A stretch of DNA of 5,693 nt. Source: Thermoanaerobaculia bacterium. Its GTDB lineage: Bacteria; Acidobacteriota; Thermoanaerobaculia; UBA5066. The stretch covers positions 1 to 5,693 of the forward strand of contig JAMQPJ010000197.1 in NCBI GenBank assembly GCA_023717585.1. Reading direction: 5' to 3'. Made by a program: the position numbers and the translations under genes. The notes under the pieces are model-generated. The model searched no databases. It saw only the letters and a program-made list of their open reading frames with translations, and was not told the DNA's origin. Shown one piece after another: positions 1 through 5,693 of the stretch. Numbering within the stretch: the first letter of the stretch is position 1; every line of letters starts with the position of its first letter.

Positions 1-923
1 GGCTCGTTCTCCTTGCCTTCGCCCTCGCCGGGAGCCCCGCGTTCGCGATCGAGGCGCCGAAGCCGAAGGCGCCCGAACAGCCCCCCTTCGAGGTGGCGCA
101 GCCCTCCCCGAACGTCTGGTACGGCCGGTTCGGCGTCCTCACGAACTGCTCGTGGATCGACACCGGCGACGGCGTTCTCGTCATCGACACGGGAGCCACC
201 GCCGCGGACGCGAAGAACCTCAGGGCCGAGATCGCGCGGACGACGAAGAACAAGCCGATCCGGTGGATCGCCATGACCCACCTGCATTCCGACTCGAACG
301 ACGGGTTCTCCTCGTTCTTTCCGACGGACGCCACGATCTTCGTGAACGCCCGCGCCGCGGGCATCCTCGCGACTTCTTTCGCGCAGGGGAAGACGAAGCC
401 TCCCACCGTCATCGGCGTCAGCGACCGCATCGCGCTCGTCGCCGGCAAGCGGGCCTTCGAGATCGGCGTTCCCTCCGGGTACGCGCATACCGCGTACGAC
501 ATGTACGTCTTCGACGTCCCGACGCGCACGGTGTTCACGGGCGATCTCGTGACGCCCGCCCGCTGCCCGATGCTCTCGGATCCCGACAGCGACCTGAAAG
601 GCTGGATCGGGATTCTCGAGCGGCTCGATGCGCTGGGCGCTCAAGGCCTCGTTCCCTCCCGTGGCAATCCGACGCCCGCCGCCTCGGCGGAGATCGAGAA
701 TACCCGCCGCTACCTCAAGTCGATGCTCGGCTTCCTCACCGAAAAGAAGAAGCAGAACGCTCCCGAAGCGCGCGTGACGGGCGAGCTGACCTCCGAGAAG
801 CTGGGCGACTACTGCCCGCGCGAGCTGAACGCGATCAACGCGCTTTCGGTCTACCGCCGGATCCTGAACGACGGGACGACGGTTCCGGGGAGCGCCGCCG
901 CGGGCCCCGCACCGAAGAAGTAG
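1..923 (+). CDS. Exported metallo-beta-lactamase-fold hydrolase, 5' end missing
   Basis: The gene enters from the left edge; the first full codon is at 3. The reading frame is open upstream of the GTG at 93 and encodes the end of a signal peptide (LVLLAFALAG, then AFA as a likely cleavage site near visible residue 15), so 93 is not the true start. Counting from codon 3, the fold's motifs appear in order: VLVIDTG with Asp62, THLHSDS with His93, His95 and Asp97, GYAHT with His162, TGDL with Asp181, and VPSRGNP. Zinc-1 ligands (His93, His95, His162) and the bridging Asp181 are present. The His that usually ends HxHxDH is Ser98, and the last His (usually GHG) is Arg220. The HxHxD part resembles subclass B1 beta-lactamases, but Asp replaces the Cys of that class. 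The substrate is unknown, and beta-lactamase activity should not be assumed. Export to the periplasm is likely. Its 3' end overlaps queF by 89 bp. Confidence 0.85.
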   Translation, partial: LVLLAFALAGSPAFAIEAPKPKAPEQPPFEVAQPSPNVWYGRFGVLTNCSWIDTGDGVLVIDTGATAADAKNLRAEIARTTKNKPIRWIAMTHLHSDSNDGFSSFFPTDATIFVNARAAGILATSFAQGKTKPPTVIGVSDRIALVAGKRAFEIGVPSGYAHTAYDMYVFDVPTRTVFTGDLVTPARCPMLSDPDSDLKGWIGILERLDALGAQGLVPSRGNPTPAASAEIENTRRYLKSMLGFLTEKKKQNAPEARVTGELTSEKLGDYCPRELNAINALSVYRRILNDGTTVPGSAAAGPAPKK

Positions 924-1320
924 GGTGGGGGGGCTCCGTCCGCGGGAACCGGGCCTCGACCGTCGCCTGGATGCCGCCGCGGGGGGTGAAGACGCCTCGC
1001 ACGGCCATCCGGCGCGGTTCGAGCGCGCGGACGAGATCCGCGAGGACGCGGTTCACGACGTTCTCGTTGAAGATCCCGAGACCCCGATAGGCGTTTACGT
1101 ACTCCTTCAGGGACTTCAGCTCGACGCATCGGCGGTCGGGAACGTAGGTCACCGTCAGCGTGGCGAAGTCCGGCAGGCCTGTTTTCGGGCAGATCGACGT
1201 GAACTCGGGAATCGTGATGACGATCTCGTAGTCCGCGGGGTATTGAGAGGGCCAGGTCTCGAGCCCGGGAAGCGCGTCGCGCACTCCCGAGGCCGCGTGG
1301 CGGTCGGTGTAGCGGGGCAT
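835..1320 (-). CDS. queF: NADPH-dependent 7-cyano-7-deazaguanine (preQ0) reductase QueF
   Basis: QueF reduces preQ0 to preQ1, a late step in making the queuosine base for tRNA wobble position 34, in the cytoplasm. The 161-residue product is of the short, unimodular (B. subtilis-like) type. Visible motifs are EFTSICPKTGLPDFATL, with the thioimide-forming Cys44 and proton-donor Asp51; the QueF signature ELKSLKEY (67-74), which shapes the substrate and NADPH site; FNENVVNR with the substrate-contacting Glu86; and FTPRGGI (111-117). The ATG at 1320 fits the family N-terminus. It has no Shine-Dalgarno sequence but has a -10-like TATTCT 6 nt upstream. The last 35 or so residues, after VEARFPR, are rich in Arg, Ser, Pro and Gly and look unlike the usual QueF end. 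They are encoded mostly antisense to the end of the upstream hydrolase gene. No other queuosine gene is in the window. Confidence 0.95.
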   Translation of the reverse strand: MPRYTDRHAASGVRDALPGLETWPSQYPADYEIVITIPEFTSICPKTGLPDFATLTVTYVPDRRCVELKSLKEYVNAYRGLGIFNENVVNRVLADLVRALEPRRMAVRGVFTPRGGIQATVEARFPRTEPPHPTSSVRGPRRRSPEPSSRRSGSGGRPKAR

Positions 1321-1326
1321 GGCGGG

Positions 1327-1332
1327 AGAATA
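1327..1332 (-). promoter_or_regulatory. Possible -10 element of a leaderless queF promoter
   Basis: On the minus strand TATTCT (4 of 6 matches to TATAAT) lies exactly 6 nt before the queF ATG, with no purine-rich ribosome-binding site between them. That spacing would put transcription initiation at or next to the start codon. No convincing -35 box is present at 16-18 bp; that stretch is a GC palindrome. A single hexamer is weak evidence. Confidence 0.35.
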
Positions 1333-1333
1333 G

Positions 1334-1350
1334 CGCGGGGGCCCCCCGCG
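1334..1350. repeat. 17-bp GC-only inverted repeat in the queF/lepB divergent gap
   Basis: CGCGGGGG and CCCCCGCG form 8-bp perfect arms around a single central C. It occupies the middle of the 58-bp gap between the divergent queF and lepB starts, just upstream of the queF -10-like hexamer. It could be an operator or simply reflect high GC content. Confidence 0.45.
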
Positions 1351-1378
1351 GCACGCGTTGTGCGAAGATCTCCTCGGT

Positions 1379-2086
1379 ATGGGATTCACGCCGGAAAAGC
1401 GCGCCGCGCTCCTCAAGGACATCCGCCAGCTCCTCATCATGGCGGCCATCATCCTGACGGGACGCTCGGTCCTGGCCGATTGGTACGTCGTTCCGACCGG
1501 CTCCATGAAGCCCACGATCCTCGAAGGCGACCGAGTCTTCGTCTGGAAGTCGGCTTACCAGTTCCGCGTTCCCTTCTCGAGGGTTCGCCTCTTCGAGACG
1601 GGGATACCGAGGCGGGGAGACGTCGTCGTCATTCGTAACCCGGACGGCGGCAGCGTTCCCTTCGTCAAGCGCCTCGTCGGGCTCCCGGGCGACATTGTCG
1701 AGCTCCGGAACGAGACGCTCTACGTCAACAAGAAGGCTCAGCCCACCGAATTCCTCCCCGAGCTGAAATCGGACGACGGCGAGACGATTCTCCTCGGCAC
1801 CGAGCTCCTCGACGGACGGCCGCACCCCTTGCGCGTCCTGCCCGACCGGCCCGCCTTCCGCACTTTCGGTCCGATCACGGTGCCGGAGGGGGAGGTCTTC
1901 CTGATGGGCGACAACCGCGACGAGAGCCGCGACGCGCGCTTCTTCGGCACGCGTCCCATCCGTGACCTGCTCGGGCGCGGCGTCGGCGTCATGTGGAGCT
2001 GGAACCAGCAGTTCTTCAAGGGCCCGCGCTGGTCGCGAATCGGCCGTCCGTTCATCACGGACGCTCAGCGCGCGACCCCGAACTGA
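1379..2086 (+). CDS. lepB: Signal peptidase I (S26 family)
   Basis: This is the membrane-bound leader peptidase that removes signal peptides from Sec- and Tat-exported proteins. The 235-residue product has a hydrophobic N-terminal segment (about 17-38) that anchors the catalytic domain outside the membrane. Next comes VPTGSMKPTI with nucleophile Ser42. The general-base Lys97 lies in FVKRLVGLPGD, preceded by RGDVVVIRNP (79-88). GDNRDESRDAR (178-188 approximately) is the conserved final box. Only one membrane segment is visible, as in many non-enterobacterial enzymes; E. coli LepB has two. The ATG at 1379 is chosen because it starts just before the anchor as usual. A TTG at 1358 in the same frame would add seven residues. 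Neither has a clear ribosome-binding site. The gene is divergent from queF and ends 23 bp from the convergent anti-sigma gene. Confidence 0.95.
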   Translation: MGFTPEKRAALLKDIRQLLIMAAIILTGRSVLADWYVVPTGSMKPTILEGDRVFVWKSAYQFRVPFSRVRLFETGIPRRGDVVVIRNPDGGSVPFVKRLVGLPGDIVELRNETLYVNKKAQPTEFLPELKSDDGETILLGTELLDGRPHPLRVLPDRPAFRTFGPITVPEGEVFLMGDNRDESRDARFFGTRPIRDLLGRGVGVMWSWNQQFFKGPRWSRIGRPFITDAQRATPN

Positions 2087-2109
2087 CCGGCGCGGAGGAA
2101 CCGTTCCGT

Positions 2110-2982
2110 TCAGGGGACGGCCACGGCCGTCGCGAACGCCGGGAGCACGGCGCGCCCGATCTCGAGCGCGGCCCTCCCGTCCGCGCTCCCGGCAACGAGA
2201 ACGAGCCTGCCGTCCTTGACCCGCGCCCCCGCGACCGAGAAGCCCAGCCGGGACGAGGCGGCCAGCACCTCCGTGACCTTCGCCCGCGCCGCGAGCGCCG
2301 AGAGCGGGCGCGTCACGACGACCGACACGAGCCCGTCCTTGCTCTCGTCTCCGCGGCGCCTCAGGATGATGTGGAAGATCGTCTCGCCCGCGTGACCGCA
2401 CTCGTGCGCCGAGACCGGAGCGTATCCGGGGAGGCGCGCCGCCGCGGCTTGCGCCGCCGCGGCGAGAGGCGCCTCGACGCCGCTCGTGAACGCTTCGGAA
2501 GACGCCGCCTCGCGCGGCCAGCTCGCGGCTCGTGCGCAGTTCCTGTGCTCGAGCGCCACGAGATCCGCGGCTGAGGCATCGAGGGCGGGCGCGTCGAGAA
2601 CCGTGGCGCCGGTGTTTTTCGACGCCTCCGGCGAGGCCGTCCGCGACAGGACGAGCCAGCCGGTCATGCCCGCGGCGGCGAGGAGGGAAGCCGCGAGGAG
2701 AAGAGAGCCCGCCACGGGTCGCCGCATCGGCGTGCGGGCCAGCAGCGCGCGCACTTCGCCCTCCAACCCGTCGCGGGGGCCGGGCGTCGCGGCAGCCACG
2801 CGGCGGACCGTGGCGCGGAGCTTCTCGCGCGCCCGGGCCTCCGCCCCGCACTCGAGGCAGCGATCGAGGTGCTCGAGGATTTCGTGGGAGAGGTCGACGG
2901 AAAGCTCTCCGATCAGATACGAGTCCAGTCGCCGTCGTACTTTGGCGCAGGCGTAGTCGCGGAGCTGGAGTGGAGCGGTCAC
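2110..2982 (-). CDS. Membrane anti-sigma factor with N-terminal zinc (ZAS) domain
   Basis: The 290-residue product is predicted to hold the upstream ECF sigma factor at the membrane and release it on a signal. Residues about 8-62 form the cytoplasmic zinc-binding anti-sigma domain, with His38-x3-Cys42-x2-Cys45 (HLDRCLEC). One membrane helix spans about 90-113 (AGSLLLAASLLAAAGMTGWL). The rest is outside the membrane: an Ala-rich stretch with HRNC (His146, Cys149), then HECGH (193-197) followed by TIFHIILRR and GLVSVVVTRP. I recognise no named domain there, though its layout recalls the short Cys/His-containing sensor domains of some anti-sigma factors. The GTG start at 2982 is fixed by AAGGAG 7 nt upstream and by its 4-base GTGA overlap with the sigma stop, which suggests translational coupling. 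An upstream extension in this frame only shadows the sigma gene. Confidence 0.85.
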   Translation of the reverse strand: MTAPLQLRDYACAKVRRRLDSYLIGELSVDLSHEILEHLDRCLECGAEARAREKLRATVRRVAAATPGPRDGLEGEVRALLARTPMRRPVAGSLLLAASLLAAAGMTGWLVLSRTASPEASKNTGATVLDAPALDASAADLVALEHRNCARAASWPREAASSEAFTSGVEAPLAAAAQAAAARLPGYAPVSAHECGHAGETIFHIILRRRGDESKDGLVSVVVTRPLSALAARAKVTEVLAASSRLGFSVAGARVKDGRLVLVAGSADGRAALEIGRAVLPAFATAVAVP

Positions 2983-3560
2983 GGGTTTTCTCCTTGGGCG
3001 GCCGGCCTGCTTCCGAATACCGCGGCCGCCGCCGCGGTCCCGCGCAGTTTCACCCGGAGCGCGCTCCGGGCCCGTGAGAGGCGGGACATCACGGTGCCGA
3101 TCGGCACCTTGAGGAGATTCGCGATTTCCCTGTACGTGAACTCCTCCACGTCGGAGAGGAGGAGGATCCGGCGGTGCTCCTCGGAGAGGGCCTCGAGCGC
3201 GGCCGCGACCTCCTCGTCGCGAATTTCCGTCGGCGTCGTCTCTTCGGCCGCGAGCGTCTCGGCGAGAAGGGCCTCGGCTTCGGCGCCGAGCGTCACGGGA
3301 CGCTTCTTGCGCATCCGCTGATGGTCGACGTTCCAGAGAATCCGGTAGAGCCACGCCCGGCAGTTCGTCCCGCGCTCGAACCGGTCGAAGGACTTCCACG
3401 CCTGCAGGAAGACTTCCTGCGCGAGGTCCTCGGCCTCGGCTGGACGCCGCGTCAGCCGAAGCGCCGCGCGATAGATTTCGCGGAAGTGCGGCCAGGCTTC
3501 GCGGTCGAAGTCTCCGCGAACGCGGTCCGGCGGGGTCGAGCGGAGCTTGAAAAAACCCAT
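2979..3560 (-). CDS. ECF-family RNA polymerase sigma factor
   Basis: The 193-residue product has the two-domain plan of group 4 (ECF) sigma factors. Sigma region 2 spans about residues 22-90, including EAEDLAQEVFLQAW (42-55) and CRAWLYRILWNVDHQRMRKK (67-86), the parts that bind core polymerase and the -10 element. An acidic linker (92-115) follows. Region 4 (about 117-172) has LSEEHRRILLLSDVEEFTY, then the helix-turn-helix YREIANLLKVPIGTVMSRLSRAR (143-165), which reads the -35 element. The ATG at 3560 has only a weak purine run upstream (GAAAGAAG). The gene heads a two-gene operon with its anti-sigma partner, overlapping it by GTGA, and is divergent from the PerR-like gene. The Ala-rich C-terminal tail after 173 is probably unstructured. 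The ECF subgroup and regulon cannot be assigned from this window. Confidence 0.95.
   Translation of the reverse strand: MGFFKLRSTPPDRVRGDFDREAWPHFREIYRAALRLTRRPAEAEDLAQEVFLQAWKSFDRFERGTNCRAWLYRILWNVDHQRMRKKRPVTLGAEAEALLAETLAAEETTPTEIRDEEVAAALEALSEEHRRILLLSDVEEFTYREIANLLKVPIGTVMSRLSRARSALRVKLRGTAAAAAVFGSRPAAQGENP
2990..2995 (-). promoter_or_regulatory. Shine-Dalgarno sequence of the anti-sigma gene
   Basis: AAGGAG on the minus strand lies 7 nt before the GTG at 2982, inside the last codons of the sigma gene. It is one of the two strongest ribosome-binding sites in the window and settles the anti-sigma start. Confidence 0.85.
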
Positions 3561-3618
3561 TCAGATGCTTCTTTCGCAAAGAGATGCGCCCGGCGGGCAG
3601 GATTATTCCGCCCCGGGC

Positions 3619-3647
3619 TTGCTCGAGACTCAAACTAGACTTAATCT
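3619..3647 (+). promoter_or_regulatory. perR: Candidate sigma-70-type promoter for the PerR-like gene
   Basis: TTGCTC (3619-3624) and TAATCT (3642-3647) are separated by 17 bp, in the most AT-rich stretch of the sigma/perR divergent region. Each hexamer matches consensus at 3 of 6 positions, so the call rests mainly on spacing and context. Initiation would fall near 3654, which favours the ATG at 3696 over the ATG at 3657. Confidence 0.4.
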
Positions 3648-3648
3648 A
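3636..3648. promoter_or_regulatory. 13-bp imperfect palindrome, possible Fur/PerR-family operator
   Basis: TAGACTTAATCTA has TAGA/TCTA arms plus an inner T/A pair around the central T; one pair is mismatched. It overlaps the candidate -10 hexamer of the PerR-like gene, where a repressor would block initiation. Fur-family operators are AT-rich inverted repeats, and PerR proteins often autoregulate. It is not a close match to the B. subtilis Per box. Confidence 0.35.
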
Positions 3649-3695
3649 AGAACTGGATGGAAGCGAGAGCGGAAGCGGGCGCCGGGACGAGAGCC

Positions 3696-4100
3696 ATGCT
3701 TTCGGCGCGGCTTCGGGAGAAGGGCCTGAGAGTCACGCAGCAGCGCGTGGCGGTGCTGGAGTTCCTGCTCGCGACGCCGAAGCACCCCACGGCCGAGGAG
3801 GTCGGGTCGGCCGTGAACCGCCTCGTGTCGACCGCGTCGCGCGCTTCGGTCTACAACGTCCTCCATTCGCTCAAGGAAAGCGGTCTCATCGACGAGCTGG
3901 TCGTCGGCGACGCCGTCGCCCGCTACGACGCGAATCTCGACCGGCATCATCACTTCCTCTGCCGGGCCTGCGGCACGGTCGAGGACGTGCCCTTCGAGAC
4001 GTTCCGGGAGGCGCCGCGCCCGCGCCTCGCGGACGGGCACACTGTCGAGGACTACACCGTCACGCTCCGCGGCGTCTGCCCGCGCTGCACGAAGACCTGA
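3696..4100 (+). CDS. perR: PerR-type peroxide-sensing repressor (Fur family)
   Basis: From the ATG at 3696 the product has 134 residues. The N-terminal winged helix includes LRVTQQRVAVLEFL and the recognition segment SRASVYNVLHSLKESGLIDEL. The C-terminal domain binds metal and dimerises. Compared with B. subtilis PerR, every regulatory-metal ligand is present: His30 (in HPTAEE), Asp78 (RYDAN), His84 and His86 (DRHHHF), and Asp97 (GTVEDV). The structural zinc site is also complete: Cys89-x2-Cys92 and Cys128-x2-Cys131. Asp rather than Glu at position 97 points to PerR, which senses H2O2 by oxidation of Fe-bound His, rather than Fur. An ATG at 3657 in the same frame would add 13 Ala/Arg/Glu-rich residues; 3696 is preferred on family N-terminus length, a weak GGA site 8 nt upstream and the promoter position. 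No catalase or peroxidase gene adjoins it. Confidence 0.88.
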   Translation: MLSARLREKGLRVTQQRVAVLEFLLATPKHPTAEEVGSAVNRLVSTASRASVYNVLHSLKESGLIDELVVGDAVARYDANLDRHHHFLCRACGTVEDVPFETFREAPRPRLADGHTVEDYTVTLRGVCPRCTKT

Positions 4101-4112
4101 CCCCAGCCGTAT

Positions 4113-5408
<1,296 letters not shown>

Positions 5409-5413
5409 GGCTA

Positions 5414-5419
5414 CCTTCC
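5414..5419 (-). promoter_or_regulatory. gltA: Shine-Dalgarno sequence of gltA
   Basis: GGAAGG on the minus strand lies 5 nt before the gltA ATG and supports the start at 5408. Confidence 0.8.
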
Positions 5420-5445
5420 GTCGCGAAGCGGCGCGTTTTGCGGGG

Positions 5446-5451
5446 ATTCTA
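5446..5451 (-). promoter_or_regulatory. gltA: Candidate -10 element of the gltA promoter
   Basis: TAGAAT on the minus strand matches TATAAT at 5 of 6 positions and stands out in a GC-rich region. Initiation about 7 nt downstream would give a leader of roughly 30 nt, long enough to include the GGAAGG ribosome-binding site. No good -35 box is seen at 16-18 bp. Confidence 0.45.
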
Positions 5452-5511
5452 GTACCTGCGGGTGACGGGCCCGCGCCAGACCGGCGCGACGGCCGCGGCC
5501 GCCAGCTTGCT

Positions 5512-5517
5512 TAGAAT
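5512..5517 (+). promoter_or_regulatory. Candidate -10 element of a leaderless promoter for the gene at 5524
   Basis: TAGAAT matches TATAAT at 5 of 6 positions and lies exactly 6 nt before the GTG at 5524. The same hexamer is seen in front of gltA on the other strand. No ribosome-binding site separates it from the start codon, so the transcript would begin at or next to the GTG. Confidence 0.42.
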
Positions 5518-5523
5518 GTCGGC

Positions 5524-5693
5524 GTGGACGTCCGCCGCCACCTCCTCGAAGCCGCCACGCTCGTCTCGGCCGCCGCCCTCTGCGCCCTCGTGGCGAACGG
5601 ACTCGCCTCGCGCGAGCGCAAGCTCGCGCTCGTCGGGAACTACCCGGATGCCCTGAAAGTGCCTGAAAAGAACCCCGGGGAAAAGACCGGGGG
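5524..5693 (+). CDS. Start of a small membrane-anchored protein, possibly rhodanese-like; 3' end missing
   Basis: Fifty-six full codons are visible. In this frame a TAG at 5512 closes the upstream side, and GTG at 5524 is the first usable start codon after it, so the start is well constrained. The product opens with a short basic stretch (VRRH) and a hydrophobic segment (about residues 7-27, LLEAATLVSAAALCALVANG). A basic patch (RERK) and LALVGNYPDALKVP follow, then a Lys/Glu/Pro/Gly-rich stretch to the window end. A signal anchor with the rest outside the cytoplasm is likely. The pattern of hydrophobic helix, then ANxL, then a short basic segment resembles the N-termini of membrane-anchored rhodanese-domain proteins, but no catalytic Cys loop is in view, so that name is tentative. 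It is divergent from gltA across 115 bp. Confidence 0.6.
   Translation, partial: MDVRRHLLEAATLVSAAALCALVANGLASRERKLALVGNYPDALKVPEKNPGEKTG

Noticed and set aside
279..665. The exported hydrolase as a beta-lactam resistance enzyme
   Set aside because: The B1 Cys ligand and the last His are absent, and most proteins with this fold have other substrates.
1321..1378. A preQ1 riboswitch controlling queF
   Set aside because: The whole gap before queF is 58 bp, the candidate promoter abuts the start codon, and no preQ1 aptamer-like A-rich tail or loop is seen.
2116..2131. Hairpin GACGGC-CACG-GCCGTC as a terminator between lepB and the anti-sigma gene
   Set aside because: It lies inside the last codons of the anti-sigma gene and has no T-tract on either strand; such repeats are common in GC-rich coding DNA.
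2391..2405. HECGH in the anti-sigma factor as a zinc-protease HExxH active site
   Set aside because: The motif matches only formally. It is not in a hydrophobic helix, the extended HExxHxxGxxH pattern is off by one, and the protein is otherwise an anti-sigma factor.
851..2851. Very long open frame on the minus strand across queF, lepB and the anti-sigma gene
   Set aside because: Its translation is Arg/Gly/Ala-rich nonsense across three genes with clear family motifs; such frames are expected in GC-rich DNA.
5490..5501. 12-bp palindrome CGGCCGCGGCCG between gltA and the gene at 5524
   Set aside because: It uses only G and C in a very GC-rich gap, is not aligned with either promoter, and is easily explained by composition.

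Overview
This is a GC-rich, densely packed bacterial chromosomal window with eight protein-coding genes, two of them cut by the window edges. I see no RNA genes, insertion sequences, phage genes or CRISPR arrays. The content is mostly housekeeping: tRNA modification, signal peptidase and citrate synthase. It also has a regulatory core: an ECF sigma factor, its anti-sigma factor and a PerR-type repressor. The high GC content, an exported metallo-beta-lactamase-fold protein and a ZAS-type sigma/anti-sigma pair would fit an Acidobacteriota- or Myxococcota-like Gram-negative organism. That placement is a guess; nothing in the sequence fixes the taxon.

Layout from left to right. Positions 1-923 (+) hold the 3' part of an exported metallo-beta-lactamase-fold protein. 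Positions 835-1320 (-) hold queF, which converges on the first gene and overlaps it by 89 bp. A 58-bp divergent gap follows, containing a 17-bp GC palindrome and a possible leaderless queF promoter. Positions 1379-2086 (+) hold signal peptidase I. After a 23-bp convergent gap comes a minus-strand operon: an ECF sigma factor (3560-2979) followed by a membrane anti-sigma factor (2982-2110), joined by a GTGA stop/start overlap. An AT-richer divergent region (3561-3695) carries a candidate promoter and a 13-bp inverted repeat in front of the PerR-like gene (3696-4100, +). Twelve bases later, on the minus strand, ends gltA (5408-4113), a full-length citrate synthase. A 115-bp divergent region then leads to the start of a small membrane-anchored protein (5524 to the window end, +), possibly rhodanese-like.

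Transcription units strictly alternate in strand, and only the sigma/anti-sigma pair forms a visible operon. The clearest functional link is in the middle. A peroxide-sensor-type repressor with all its metal ligands is divergent from an ECF sigma factor. That sigma factor is controlled by an anti-sigma factor with an H-x3-C-x2-C zinc motif and an extracytoplasmic domain containing His and Cys. An envelope or oxidative-stress role is a reasonable inference but not proven.

I found no strong evidence of a wholly new system. The points most worth checking are the loss of two metal-2 ligands in the metallo-beta-lactamase-fold protein, the long convergent overlap that gives QueF an unusual tail, the -10-like hexamers exactly 6 nt before two start codons, and the uncharacterised sensor domain of the anti-sigma factor.
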